Notes: generated by a model not told the origin, from the letters alone. Counted from the first letter of the stretch, positions 49,921-59,171 are shown. The stretch is DNA of 64,000 bases from Neorhizobium galegae (GCF_021391675.1 NZ_CP090095.1:749501-813500), one strand, 5' to 3'. A program made the numbers and translations.

Positions 49921-50315
49921 ATCCCCCGATTGTCACGCAAGGGTTGCCCCTGCATTTCCGCGAATCCATTAATTCACTCAAAACCAAGCATGTCTCGCAA
50001 AAAGATGCAGCGAGGGCGAGATTTTGGTCTTAACTGCCGATCTTGCCCCGTTGCGGCGGGGAATGGCCGCCGCAAAGGCGGAACCTCTCAAGCCGCGCTT
50101 GAATTACGACCGTGCGAAAGGCCGGGCGCCGAAAACTTTTCTCCTTTCGGGCCTGCCGCTGCTTGAGCAAGCCCACCGCTTCGGCGAAAAGGTATTGCCG
50201 CGTCTCGATGTCTCACGCGAGATGTCGGCATCGAGTCATTCACCTGGTAGACGCTATTCGATCGTGATCTTTCCACGGTCAGGACCGCCTGATTCTTCGG
50301 CAGAGGTAAGAGCCC

Positions 50316-52148
50316 GTGGCAGCCAGCCCATCCGACTTTCTAGAGCAGACGGCAGTCCGGGGCGATAGCCTTGTGGCGCGGGTGCTGAAGGGTGTCGAGG
50401 CCGTGCTCGGCACCATCGCAGCGCTCATCCTCGCCTTTCTGCTGACGGTCGTGCTGGTCAGCGTCTGCCTGCGCTATTTCTTCAATACCGGCTTCATCGG
50501 TGCCGAAGACCTCGGGATATGGCTGCATGTGGCGCTGATCTCGATCGGCGCCCCGCTCAGCCTCAATAGCGCACTGGCCATGCGGCTCGATGTCTTCGTA
50601 CGTTTGGCGCCTGCCCGGCTGCTGTCGGCGATCCACGTTCTGGCGGACGTGTTCACCGTGCTGGCCGCCATGATCCTGCTCTTCGGCGGTTCGGAGATTA
50701 TGGCGATGCTCGGCGGAATTTCTCCGACGCTCGGCGTTCCGGAATGGATACGCTTCGGTTTCCTGGGCGTCGGCGGTGTGCTGATCCTCGTTGTGCTCCT
50801 TCTGCAAAGGCTTGCCGAGGGCAGGGCGCTGCCGGTGCTGATATCGCTCGTCCTCGGAACCGCGCTCTATTTCGGCGTTCCCGAAATCTTTATCGACAGC
50901 GAACTGCCGCCGAGCCTGTTCCTGGCGCTGGTGGCCGCGCTCGGTCTCGTCCTGGCCGCCCCGCTGGCGCATGCTTTCCTGGCGGCAGCCTATGTGGCGA
51001 TTGCCTTCGGCAGCAGCCTGCCGGAACCGGCGATCGTCTCTTCGACGGTGGCCGGCATGTCGAAATTCCTGCTGCTCGCCATTCCGTTCTTCCTGCTGGC
51101 CGGCGGGCTGCTGACCTCTTCCGGCGTCGCCAACCAGCTCGTCCGGTTCGCCGCATCCATGGTCGGCCATCGCCGGGCGGGACTGGCGCAGACGACGCTT
51201 CTGACCAGCGTGCTGTTTTCCGGCGCCTCGGGTTCGTCCGTCGCGAATGCCGCCTTCGGCGCCTCGACCTTCCAGCCGGAACTGGTCAAGCACGGTTACC
51301 CGCCGGCACAGGCAGGCGCGATCATCGCCGCCACCTCGGTGCTCGACAACGTCATCCCGCCGTCGATCGCCTTCCTGATCCTTGCGACGGCCACCAATCT
51401 GTCGGTCGGTTCGCTGCTGGTTGGCGGCTTTTTCGCTGGCGGCCTGATGGCGGTCTGCCTCGCCGTGGCCATCCATCTGTCTGTCAGGGAGCAGGTTGCC
51501 TTGCCGCGCGCATCGGGGCGTGAGCGCCGGCAGGCAGCCATCTCCGCCATTCCCGCCTTCGGTCTTGGCATCATCGTCGTGGTCGGCATCCGCATCGGCA
51601 TAGTCACCACGACGGAGGCGGCGGCTTTGGCGGCGCTCTATACGATAATTCTCGCGGCCTGGGGCAAGGTCGGAGCAGGCTCGCTGCTCGCCTCGTTCCG
51701 GCAGGCGGCGACGGAGTCCGCTGCGATCGGTTTGCTGATCGGCACGGCCGGACCCTTCGCCTTCCTGCTCGCCGTCGACAACGTTTCCGGCCTCGTCGCG
51801 GAGTTCGTGACGATGCTCGGCGGCAGCCCGCTTGCGGTCCTCATCCTCTCCAACGTCATCCTTCTGGTCGTCGGCCTAGTGCTCGATATCGGCGCGGCGA
51901 TCCTGCTGTTCGGGCCGATCCTGCTGCCGGCCGCCGTCGCCGCGGGCATCGATCCGATCCATTTCGGCGTCATCATCGTCGTCAATCTGATGATCCACGG
52001 CCTGACCCCGCCGCTCGGCATGCTGATCTTCGTGGTCAGCGGCGTCACCCGCATTCCCGCGACCGCGCTGTTCAAGGCGGTCGTGCCCTATCTGCTTGCA
52101 CTTCTGGTCTCCCTGGCGATCCTTTGCGTCTGGGCGATCACCTTCTGA
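50316..52148 (+). CDS. TRAP transporter fused permease, DctQ-DctM
   Basis: 610 residues from GTG 50316 (AGAGGTAAG upstream). The N-terminal small subunit (about 1-165; RYFFNTGFIGAEDLGIWLHVALISIGAPLSLN) is fused to the large DctM subunit (about 190-610; SKFLLLAIPFFLLAGGLL, SGSSVANAAFGAS, PPSIAFLILA, GMLIFVVSGVT). It imports an organic acid with sodium or proton coupling. The binding protein gene follows 29 bases later. The 395-base interval 49921-50315 before it shows no gene and no clear promoter, only GC-rich small hairpins such as CCCCG/CGGGG near 50046. Confidence 0.88.
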   Translation: MAASPSDFLEQTAVRGDSLVARVLKGVEAVLGTIAALILAFLLTVVLVSVCLRYFFNTGFIGAEDLGIWLHVALISIGAPLSLNSALAMRLDVFVRLAPARLLSAIHVLADVFTVLAAMILLFGGSEIMAMLGGISPTLGVPEWIRFGFLGVGGVLILVVLLLQRLAEGRALPVLISLVLGTALYFGVPEIFIDSELPPSLFLALVAALGLVLAAPLAHAFLAAAYVAIAFGSSLPEPAIVSSTVAGMSKFLLLAIPFFLLAGGLLTSSGVANQLVRFAASMVGHRRAGLAQTTLLTSVLFSGASGSSVANAAFGASTFQPELVKHGYPPAQAGAIIAATSVLDNVIPPSIAFLILATATNLSVGSLLVGGFFAGGLMAVCLAVAIHLSVREQVALPRASGRERRQAAISAIPAFGLGIIVVVGIRIGIVTTTEAAALAALYTIILAAWGKVGAGSLLASFRQAATESAAIGLLIGTAGPFAFLLAVDNVSGLVAEFVTMLGGSPLAVLILSNVILLVVGLVLDIGAAILLFGPILLPAAVAAGIDPIHFGVIIVVNLMIHGLTPPLGMLIFVVSGVTRIPATALFKAVVPYLLALLVSLAILCVWAITF

Positions 52149-52177
52149 TTCTTCCATAATTTCCGGGGAGCTGAGAC

Positions 52178-53176
52178 ATGGACAACATCAACCGCCGAAC
52201 CCTTCTGAAGACTGCCGCAGCAACCGGCGCGGCGCTCGCCGCTCCGGTTTTCGTGCGCAGCGCGGCCGCTCGCACGACGACGATCACCACCGCCTCGCTG
52301 CTTGGCGACGACAAGCCGGAATCGAAGATCTGGGTGAAGATCGGCGAGCTGGTGGAAGCCAAGCTGCCGGGCCAGTTCAAGTTCAACGTCGTCAAGAGCG
52401 GCGCGCTCGGTGGCGAGAAGGAAGTGGCGGAAGGCGCCCGCCTCGGTTCCGTGCAGGCCAGCCTTTCGACCGTCTCGTCACTGTCCGGCTGGGTGCCGGA
52501 GCTGCAGGTCCTCGATCTGCCGTTCCTCTTCCGCGACGCAGCCCATGTCCGCAAGACGGTCGACGGCAATGTCGGTGCAGATCTCAAGCAGAAGCTCGCC
52601 GCTCAGAATTTCGTCATCGGCGATTTCATCAACTATGGCGCCCGCCACCTGCTCACCAAGGAACCGGTCACCCGTCCGGAACAGCTGAAGGGCAAGAAGA
52701 TCCGCGTCATCCAGAGCCCGCTGCACACCAAGCTGTGGAGCGCCTTCGGCACCGCACCGGTCGGCATTCCGATCACCGAGACCTATAATGCGCTGGCGAC
52801 CGGCGTCGCGGACGCCATGGACCTCACCAAATCCGCCTATGCCGGCTTCAAGCTCTATGAAGTCGTGCCCTACATGACCGAGACGGGCCATATCTGGGCG
52901 TCCGGCGTCATCTATTATTCCGCAAGCTTCTGGAACCAGTTGAACCCCGAGCAGAAGGCGGTTTTCCAGGAGGCCTCGAAGGAAGGAGCTGCCTATTTCA
53001 ACCAGCTCATCATCGACGACGAGGCGGCATCCGTCGCCGTGTCGCTGAAGAATGGCGGCAAACTCTTGAAGCCGGAAGTCTTCGGGGAATGGCAGAAGGG
53101 CGCGCAGGGAGTGTGGCAGGATTTCGCCACAATCGTCGGTGGCATCGACCGGATCAAGGCAATTCAGTCAACCTAA
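52178..53176 (+). CDS. TRAP transporter solute-binding protein, DctP family
   Basis: 332 residues with an N-terminal twin-arginine-like leader (NRRTLLKTAAATGAALAAPVFV), so periplasmic and possibly Tat exported. Conserved block: YGARHLLTKEPVTRPEQLKGKKIRVIQSPLHTKLWSAFGTAPVGIPITETYNALATGVADAMD, with the substrate carboxylate-binding Arg in KIRV. The ligand is a carboxylate of unknown identity. It follows the fused permease; a terminator ends the operon. Confidence 0.9.
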   Translation: MDNINRRTLLKTAAATGAALAAPVFVRSAAARTTTITTASLLGDDKPESKIWVKIGELVEAKLPGQFKFNVVKSGALGGEKEVAEGARLGSVQASLSTVSSLSGWVPELQVLDLPFLFRDAAHVRKTVDGNVGADLKQKLAAQNFVIGDFINYGARHLLTKEPVTRPEQLKGKKIRVIQSPLHTKLWSAFGTAPVGIPITETYNALATGVADAMDLTKSAYAGFKLYEVVPYMTETGHIWASGVIYYSASFWNQLNPEQKAVFQEASKEGAAYFNQLIIDDEAASVAVSLKNGGKLLKPEVFGEWQKGAQGVWQDFATIVGGIDRIKAIQST

Positions 53177-53207
53177 TATCATTGCTCGAAAGTTAAGAAA
53201 ATTTAAT

Positions 53208-53242
53208 GCGGCACCGCAAAAACGGTGCCGCTTTTGTTTTTT
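53208..53242 (+). terminator. TRAP operon terminator
   Basis: GCGGCACCG / CGGTGCCGC with a CAAAAA loop (53208-53231), followed by TTTTGTTTTTT. The remaining bases up to 53487 show no gene. Confidence 0.9.
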
Positions 53243-53487
53243 AAGCCAATTCCGGACGAAATACCCTCATTTTGGCCGTTTGGAAGGCTTCAGCGATTTT
53301 AGCGCTGCCTTCTTCCGACCCGAAAGTGAACACATTTTTGTGCACTGCACTAATCGCCCTTGTCTCGGTCGTTAGCATGCCTATGTTTGCGGCAGCCGGT
53401 GCCTAATTTTTTAGACTCCTGCGTCTCGGGCGTTCGTCCCCCTTCACCTGACCGGTTTTCGGCAGGCCATTCCAGAAGGAGCATACA

Positions 53488-53733
53488 ATGACAATTTCGA
53501 TCAATAATTTCGCATCCGCCAACGGAGCGAAGCTTTCTCCGCAGCACATTGCCTCAGCCGTCGCCGAAACGCGACGTTCTGTCGGCTACAGCATCGAAGA
53601 GCTTGCCATCACGACCGGCCTCGTCAACGACGAGATCGTTCGCATTGAAAACGGCACCGATGCCGACCCGGCCAAGCTGAAGCGCATCGCCGCGGCACTC
53701 AAGGTTCCGGTTACGACCTTCCTGCCTTCTTGA
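53488..53733 (+). CDS. Small XRE-type helix-turn-helix protein
   Basis: 81 residues, ATG 53488 with AGAAGGAG upstream. A lambda-repressor-like fold is visible: IASAVAETRRSVGYSIEELAITTGLVNDEIVRIENGTDADPAKLKRIAAALKVPVTTFLPS (about 21-81), with QTR-type first helix and EN-G turn. No effector domain, so a stand-alone DNA-binding protein. Flanked by its own terminator and about 250 bases of upstream non-coding DNA; target genes unknown. Confidence 0.8.
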   Translation: MTISINNFASANGAKLSPQHIASAVAETRRSVGYSIEELAITTGLVNDEIVRIENGTDADPAKLKRIAAALKVPVTTFLPS

Positions 53734-53743
53734 TACAAGGTTT

Positions 53744-53775
53744 TCCGGCCGCTTCGGCGGCCGGACCCTGTTTTA
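53744..53775 (+). terminator. Terminator after the XRE gene
   Basis: TCCGGCCGC-TTCG-GCGGCCGGA (53744-53765), followed by CCCTGTTTT. Strong stem, short U-run. Confidence 0.75.
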
Positions 53776-53813
53776 GGTCTTCTTCTTTTTCCTCTTGAAG
53801 GCCGTCCTATCCG

Positions 53814-54695
53814 TCACACAAAGATGTGGCTTTCCCCGTCGACCAGTTCCTTCAGGAATTCCACCACCGTCCTCAGCCGCATCAGGTCGCGCGTCGTTTC
53901 ATGATAGGTGGTCCAGTAGGACCTCCGGATGACGGTCTCGGGCAGCACGCGCACCAGTTCCGGATATTGCCGCGCCACATAGTCGTGCAGGATGCCGATA
54001 CCGGCCCCGGAACGCACTGCCTCGGTCTGGCCGATGGCGCTTGAAATCTCGAAACTCGCATCCCAGTCCCGCATCACCTCGCCTGTGAAATTCAAGGAAG
54101 GCGAGAAGATCAGGTCCTCGACGTAACCGATGCGCGGATGGCTTTTCAGCGCCTCGACCGTCCGCGGCGTCCCTGCCTGATCGAGATAGGTCTGCGAGGC
54201 GTACAGGCCCAGCGTATAATCGGTCAGTTTCGAAGAGACGAGCCGGCCCTGTTCCGGGCGTTCGATGGTGATGGCGATATCCGCCTCCCGCTGGGAGAGC
54301 GAGAAGGATCGCGGCACCGGCACCAGCTGCAGCTTGAGTTCCGGATGCCGTCGCGTCAGCCGCCCCAGCCGCGAGGCAAGGAAGGAGACGCCAAAACCGT
54401 CGGGCGCACCGATCCTGACCGTTCCGGCGATTGCCGCGTCGATCCGCCCGGTGCTCGCCTGCGCCGCCAGCATCTCGGTTTCCATCCGCTCGGCCGCCCG
54501 AAAGAACATCTCGCCTTCGGCGGTCAGTTCGCAGCCATTGGTCCGGCGGATGAGGAGGCGGGTGCGGAGATCCTCTTCCAGCGCCGTCACTCTTCGTCCG
54601 AGCGTCGCATGGTTGACACCGAGCCGCCGCGAAGCAGCCAGGATCTGTCCGGCGCGGGCGACCGCCAGAAACATGCGGACATCATCCCAGTTCAT
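53814..54695 (-). CDS. LysR-family transcriptional regulator
   Basis: 293 residues. Winged helix WDDVRMFLAVARAGQILAASRRLGVNHATLGRRVTALEEDLRTRLLIRRTNG (about 3-53). Effector domain with READIAITIERPEQGRLVSSKLTDY and AVRSGAGIGILHDYVA. It lies on the same strand as, and 27 bases from, the ABM-domain gene and may be read with it. The divergent mmsA is a possible target, as LysR regulators often control neighbouring catabolic genes. Confidence 0.87.
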   Translation of the reverse strand: MNWDDVRMFLAVARAGQILAASRRLGVNHATLGRRVTALEEDLRTRLLIRRTNGCELTAEGEMFFRAAERMETEMLAAQASTGRIDAAIAGTVRIGAPDGFGVSFLASRLGRLTRRHPELKLQLVPVPRSFSLSQREADIAITIERPEQGRLVSSKLTDYTLGLYASQTYLDQAGTPRTVEALKSHPRIGYVEDLIFSPSLNFTGEVMRDWDASFEISSAIGQTEAVRSGAGIGILHDYVARQYPELVRVLPETVIRRSYWTTYHETTRDLMRLRTVVEFLKELVDGESHIFV

Positions 54696-54722
54696 TGTTG
54701 GTCGTCTTTCAATGCCTGTTGC

Positions 54723-55034
54723 TTACTTTGCCCGCATCATCACCGGATCGGCGTCGATCAGCCTGAGAGACTTCACCATGTCCGCCGTGCATTTCTTGTA
54801 TTTTAGGAAATGCGGCGTCCGGAGGTGCGCTTCGTAAGCCTCCCGGTTCGCATAGACCTCCAGGATGCGGACTTGCCCAGGCCGTTCCTTTTCAGAGACC
54901 GCATGCAACATCAGCACGCCCGGCTCATTGTCCACCGATGCCTCGATTTCCTCGGCAAGCAAGGCTCGATAGGTGTCGATTTGTGCGGGATCGATTTCCA
55001 GTTCCGCAATCCTGACCATGTTGCAAGACATCAT
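54723..55034 (-). CDS. Antibiotic biosynthesis monooxygenase (ABM)-domain protein
   Basis: 103 residues; starts at 55034, 55031 or 55019 are possible (GATCGAGG precedes). The dimeric ferredoxin-like ABM pattern is clear: VRIAELEIDPAQIDTYRALLAEEIEASVDNEPGVLMLHAVSEKERPGQVRILEVYANREAYEAHLRTPHFLKYK, as in YgiN-type quinol monooxygenases. Possibly modifies quinols or small aromatics; substrate unknown. First in a minus-strand pair with the LysR gene. Confidence 0.8.
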   Translation of the reverse strand: MMSCNMVRIAELEIDPAQIDTYRALLAEEIEASVDNEPGVLMLHAVSEKERPGQVRILEVYANREAYEAHLRTPHFLKYKKCTADMVKSLRLIDADPVMMRAK

Positions 55035-55084
55035 AGCCTCGATCTTACTTCAATTTCTGCACAACGGATGCTTATTCCACTCCA

Positions 55085-55112
55085 TTGATTTGTGCAAATC
55101 GAAGTGTAGACT
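55085..55112 (+). promoter_or_regulatory. Candidate mmsA promoter with palindrome
   Basis: TTGATT (55085-55090) and TAGACT (55107-55112) are spaced by 16 bases; the inverted repeat GATTTG-TG-CAAATC (55087-55100) overlaps the -35 box and spacer, a natural repressor or LysR-type site. Confidence 0.45.
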
Positions 55113-55144
55113 CCCGCCACTTACCAAAATGGAGGAGCATACCC

Positions 55145-56641
55145 ATGCGTGAGATCGGGCATTTCATCGGCGGCAAGCATGTCGCCGGCACCAGCGGCCG
55201 CGCGGCTGACGTTTTCAATCCGGCGACCGGCGAAGTCCAGGCGAAGGTTTCGCTCGCCAGCGTTTCGGAAATCCGCGCTGCCGTCGAAAACGCCAAGCAG
55301 GCCCAGCCGAAATGGGCTGCCACCAACCCGCAGCGCCGCGCCCGCGTGTTCATGAAGTTCGTCGACCTGCTCAACCAGAACATGGACGAGCTCGCCGAAA
55401 TGCTGTCGAAGGAACATGGCAAGACGGTCGAGGATTCCAAGGGCGACGTCATCCGCGGCCTGGAAGTCTGCGAATTCGTGATCGGCATCCCGCACCTGTC
55501 GAAGGGCGAGTTTACCGAGGGCGCCGGTCCGCAGATCGACATGTATTCGATGCGCCAGCCGGTCGGCATCGGGGCCGGCATCACCCCGTTCAATTTCCCG
55601 GGCATGATACCGATGTGGATGTTCGCGCCGGCGATCGCCTGCGGCAATGCCTTCATCCTGAAGCCGTCCGAGCGCGACCCGTCCCTGCCGATGCGCCTCG
55701 CCGAACTGATGATCGAAGCGGGCCTGCCTGCCGGCATCCTCAACGTCGTCAACGGCGACAAGGCGGCCGTCGATGCGATCCTCACCGATCCCGATATCGG
55801 CGCCGTCTCCTTCGTCGGCTCGACCCCGATCGCCCGTTACGTCTATGGTACGGCTGCCATGAACGGCAAGCGCGCCCAGTGCTTCGGCGGTGCCAAGAAC
55901 CACATGATCATCATGCCGGATGCCGATCTCGACCAGGCCGTCAACGCGCTGATGGGCGCCGGCTACGGCTCGGCCGGCGAGCGCTGCATGGCTGTTTCGG
56001 TTGCCGTTCCGGTCGGCGAGGAAACCGCCAACCGTCTCGTCGAAAAGCTGATCCCGAAGATCGAGTCCCTGCGTATTGGTCCCTATACGGACGACAAGGC
56101 GGACATGGGCCCGGTCGTCACCAAGGAAGCCCATGCCCGCATCAACGGCCTGATCGACCGCGGTGTCGAGGAAGGCGCCAAGCTCCTGGTCGATGGCCGC
56201 GGTTTCAAGCTGCAGGGTTACGAGAACGGCTATTTCGTCGGCGGCACGCTGTTCGACCACGTCACGCCCGAGATGGACATCTACAAGCAGGAAATCTTCG
56301 GTCCGGTCCTCTCGGTCGTCCGCGCCCATAATTACGAGGAAGCGCTGTCACTGCCGATGAAGCACGAATACGGCAATGGCGTTGCGATCTACACCCGCGA
56401 CGGCGATGCCGCCCGCGATTTTGCCAGCCGCATCAATATCGGCATGATCGGCATCAACGTTCCGATCCCGGTTCCGCTCGCCTATCACTCGTTCGGCGGC
56501 TGGAAGGCTTCGAGCTTCGGCGATCTCAACCAGCATGGCACCGATTCGATCAAGTTCTGGACCAAGACCAAGACGATCACCGCCCGCTGGCCGTCCGGCA
56601 TCAAGGACGGTGCCGAATTCGTCATGCCGACGATGAAGTAA
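55145..56641 (+). CDS. mmsA: Methylmalonate-semialdehyde dehydrogenase (CoA-acylating)
   Basis: 498 residues from ATG 55145 with GGAGGAG upstream. Aldehyde dehydrogenase fold: ITPFNFPGMIPMWMFAPAIACGNAFILKPSERDP, SFVGSTPIARYVYGTAA, catalytic C281 in SAGERCMAVSV. The FNFP and GERCMA wording and KRAQCFGGAKNH are specific for the CoA-dependent MmsA/IolA branch. It converts malonate or methylmalonate semialdehyde to acetyl- or propionyl-CoA in valine and inositol catabolism. Monocistronic, closed by a terminator. Confidence 0.93.
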   Translation: MREIGHFIGGKHVAGTSGRAADVFNPATGEVQAKVSLASVSEIRAAVENAKQAQPKWAATNPQRRARVFMKFVDLLNQNMDELAEMLSKEHGKTVEDSKGDVIRGLEVCEFVIGIPHLSKGEFTEGAGPQIDMYSMRQPVGIGAGITPFNFPGMIPMWMFAPAIACGNAFILKPSERDPSLPMRLAELMIEAGLPAGILNVVNGDKAAVDAILTDPDIGAVSFVGSTPIARYVYGTAAMNGKRAQCFGGAKNHMIIMPDADLDQAVNALMGAGYGSAGERCMAVSVAVPVGEETANRLVEKLIPKIESLRIGPYTDDKADMGPVVTKEAHARINGLIDRGVEEGAKLLVDGRGFKLQGYENGYFVGGTLFDHVTPEMDIYKQEIFGPVLSVVRAHNYEEALSLPMKHEYGNGVAIYTRDGDAARDFASRINIGMIGINVPIPVPLAYHSFGGWKASSFGDLNQHGTDSIKFWTKTKTITARWPSGIKDGAEFVMPTMK

Positions 56642-56666
56642 ACGGCAATCAGGACAGAGCATCAGG

Positions 56667-56696
56667 CGGGCCTCTTCGGAGGCCCGTTTTATTTTG
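56667..56696 (+). terminator. mmsA terminator
   Basis: CGGGCCTC-TTCG-GAGGCCCG (eight base pairs, UUCG loop) followed by TTTTATTTT. Confidence 0.9.
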
Positions 56697-56818
56697 GCGA
56701 CCGAAAACCTGATTACGTGTCGCGCGAACAATTGAAATGACATATCCAGGCCCTACAATCATGCGGGGAATCGGGCAGGCAGCCGTCTCGACGGTATTCG
56801 GCAAGGGGATATGACATC

Positions 56819-57913
56819 ATGGCAATGGCAGAGACGGCGCCTCGGGCGGCGGAAGGACAGTCGTTTGAACGGGCATCCTTCACCGGCAGCGCCAGCGAAT
56901 ATTTCGGCATCTGGATCGTCAACGTTCTGCTGACGATCGTCACCCTCGGCATCTATTCGGCCTGGGCGAAGGTGCGGCGCATGCGATATTTCTACGGCAA
57001 CACGGTCATTCTCGATCGCGCCTTCGAGTATCACGCCACCGGCAAGCAGATCTTCATCGGCCGGCTGATCGTCATCGCGTTCCTGATCGTGCTCAACATC
57101 GGCACGGCGATCTTTCCGCCGATCGGCATCCTGACCCCGATCGTGATCCTGATCGCTCTGCCGTGGCTCATCAAGCGCAGCCTGCGCTTCAACGCCCGGG
57201 TGACGAGCTATCGCAACGTGCGTTTCGATTTCGTCGGCACGGCAGGCGGCGCCTTCGTTGCTATCATGCTCGGCAGCTTGGTAGCCTTCATTTCCTTCGG
57301 CATCCTGGCGCCGCTTGCGAGCCGCTGGACCTGGCGATACCTCTTCAACAACCTGCGTTACGGCGACCGGCCGTTTTCCAGCGACCCGCAGCTTGGCCGG
57401 CTCTATGGCGTCTGGGTCCTGCCGGCATTGATCGTATTCCTGGGCAGCATCGTCTTCGGTTTCATTGCCTTCGTCGTGATCATCGGTGCTGCGGCCGTCA
57501 TGCGCGAGAGCGCCGAATTGACGAGCACGCAGATGACCGTGCTGAGCATCGCCGGTCTCTATGCCGGTCTCTTCATCTATTTCATCCTCTACGGCGTTGC
57601 CGGTCTCTTCTATCGGGCGGGTGTGCGCAATGTCGCCTGGTCGGCGGCGGAGCTTGACGGTCGCCATCAGCTGGTCAGCGACATCTCCCGGCTGCGCTAT
57701 GCCTGGATCGCAATCAGCAATGTGATCGTCACCGTGCTGACGCTTGGACTGATGCGCCCCTGGGCGGCGGTCAGGATGGCGCGGTATGTAAACGAACACA
57801 CCGGCATCCGCATCAACGGCGACCCGGGCGAGATCCTCTCCTCGATCGAGGCGAGCGGTGCTGCGATCAGCGCCGAATACATGGATATGGAAGGGTTCGA
57901 CTTTGGCTTCTGA
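56819..57913 (+). CDS. DUF898 (YjgN-like) membrane protein
   Basis: 364 residues with about six to eight hydrophobic helices. Three repeats of the family signature around a long helix are visible: SASEYFGIWIVNVLLTIVTLGIYSAWAKVRRMRYFYGNT, RNVRFDFVGTAGGAFVAIMLGSLVAFISFGILAPLASRWTWRYLFNNLRYGDRPF, and SNVIVTVLTLGLMRPWAAVRMARYVNEHT. Function unknown. It overlaps the start of an M48 peptidase gene by 11 bases, a common pairing, so the two products probably work together at the inner membrane. Confidence 0.88.
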   Translation: MAMAETAPRAAEGQSFERASFTGSASEYFGIWIVNVLLTIVTLGIYSAWAKVRRMRYFYGNTVILDRAFEYHATGKQIFIGRLIVIAFLIVLNIGTAIFPPIGILTPIVILIALPWLIKRSLRFNARVTSYRNVRFDFVGTAGGAFVAIMLGSLVAFISFGILAPLASRWTWRYLFNNLRYGDRPFSSDPQLGRLYGVWVLPALIVFLGSIVFGFIAFVVIIGAAAVMRESAELTSTQMTVLSIAGLYAGLFIYFILYGVAGLFYRAGVRNVAWSAAELDGRHQLVSDISRLRYAWIAISNVIVTVLTLGLMRPWAAVRMARYVNEHTGIRINGDPGEILSSIEASGAAISAEYMDMEGFDFGF

Positions 57914-58967
57914 CGGAGCGGTCATCGCCAAAGGTGAATGGCATCCGGCCAATTCCAGCCGCGCGATCCCGGCCGTTCTGCGCGACGACGGCATCCTCCT
58001 CGTGGCAGCGGAAGAGGAGCGGGTCCTCGCGTCGGCCGTGCCGGAGCGGACCGAGATCAGCCCGCGGGTCGGCTCGATCCCGCGGCGGGTGAGCTTTCCG
58101 GACGGATCCGTGTTCGAGACGCGCGACAACGACGGGATCGACACCTATCTGCGCGACAAGCGCGGCGCCCGCAGCGGCTTGATCCATCGGCTGGAGCAGT
58201 TCCATCCGCGGCTGATCCTGATGACGCTCGCCGTCATCCTCCTTGCCACCACGATCTACCGCTTCGCCGTCCCCGTTCTGGTGGAAGTCGCGGTTCTGGT
58301 GACGCCGCCCTTCGTGCCGGAACTGATCGGCTCCGGCACGCTGGCATCCCTCGATCGGGCCATCCTGAAACCGTCCGAATTGCCGGAAGGCGAGCGGCAG
58401 GCGATCTCCGAGGGCTTCTCGAAACTCGCCGTCCATTCAAAAGGCGGGCAAAAGGCCTATCAGCTTTATTTTCGGGATGGCGGCGTGATCGGCCCGAACG
58501 CCTTCGCACTCCCGAACGGCAACCTGATCCTAACCGATGATCTGGTGAAGCTCGCCAATGGCGACCGGGAAATGGTCCTTGGCGTGCTCGGCCACGAGAT
58601 CGCCCACGTCGAAGGCGAACACAGCCTGCGGCAGCTTTACCGCGCCGCAGGCGTCGCCGCGCTGGTCATGCTCATTGCCGGCGATGTCGGCTCGGGCGTC
58701 GAGGACATCCTCACGCAGGGCGGCGCACTGGTGGCGCTGTCCTATTCCCGGGCCGCGGAAGCGGAGGCGGACCGCCGGTCTGTCGAGCTGATGCGGGCGG
58801 CCGGCTATGACCCGGCAGCACTATCCCGCTTCTTCGCGGTCCTCGAAGACAAGCTTGGAGATCATGAGGATGCAAGCATTCTCTCGAGCCATCCGGGCAC
58901 CCCGCAACGTCAGCAGGACATCCGCAACTACGCCGCCGAGCTCGAAGGTCGGCCTCGGGCAAGGTAG
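57903..58967 (+). CDS. M48-family membrane metallopeptidase
   Basis: 354 residues if translation starts at TTG 57903 (GGAAGGG about eight bases upstream); no ATG is well placed and an in-frame start at 57858 would overlap DUF898 further. N-terminal cytoplasmic part of about 100 residues, one membrane helix (LILMTLAVILLATTIYRFAV), then a periplasmic peptidase with zinc motif HEIAH (231-235), the third ligand in EAEADRRS, and SSHPGTPQRQQDI near the end. Probably involved in envelope protein quality control like BepA/HtpX relatives; substrate unknown. Translationally coupled to DUF898. Confidence 0.85.
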   Translation: MASDGAVIAKGEWHPANSSRAIPAVLRDDGILLVAAEEERVLASAVPERTEISPRVGSIPRRVSFPDGSVFETRDNDGIDTYLRDKRGARSGLIHRLEQFHPRLILMTLAVILLATTIYRFAVPVLVEVAVLVTPPFVPELIGSGTLASLDRAILKPSELPEGERQAISEGFSKLAVHSKGGQKAYQLYFRDGGVIGPNAFALPNGNLILTDDLVKLANGDREMVLGVLGHEIAHVEGEHSLRQLYRAAGVAALVMLIAGDVGSGVEDILTQGGALVALSYSRAAEAEADRRSVELMRAAGYDPAALSRFFAVLEDKLGDHEDASILSSHPGTPQRQQDIRNYAAELEGRPRAR

Positions 58968-59039
58968 CCGTGATCGATAGCCACCATTGACGTATCCGCA
59001 GACTATCCTAATTTAGCGCGCGGAGTAGGAGTGGGATGT

Positions 59040-59171
59040 ATGTCCATGGTGTACGAGTGGGATGTGAAGCGTGCCCGCCGCGCGTATCTGGCGAAGATCG
59101 GCCTTGGCCTCCTGGCTGCGATGGTGATGGTTGCTGTCCCGACCTGGGTGGCGATCGCGATGACCGGTTGA
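59040..59171 (+). CDS. 43-residue single-pass membrane protein
   Basis: ATG 59040, with AGGAG about eight bases upstream. The product begins MSMVYEWDVKRARRAYLAKIG and continues with a hydrophobic helix (LGLLAAMVMVAVPTWVAIAM) to a short end. Basic residues before the helix predict the N-terminus inside. The YEWD-x-KRARRA start recalls other small rhizobial proteins, but the function is unknown. The following 160 bases to the IS remnant show no gene. Confidence 0.5.
   Translation: MSMVYEWDVKRARRAYLAKIGLGLLAAMVMVAVPTWVAIAMTG

Noticed and set aside
48484..50166. A 560-codon plus-strand open frame
   Set aside because: It is antisense to the receiver/GGDEF/EAL gene; composition is that of a shadow frame.
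53193..53206. TTAA-N6-TTAA resembling a CtrA box
   Set aside because: The spacer is six rather than seven bases, and it lies between a stop codon and a terminator where no promoter is expected.
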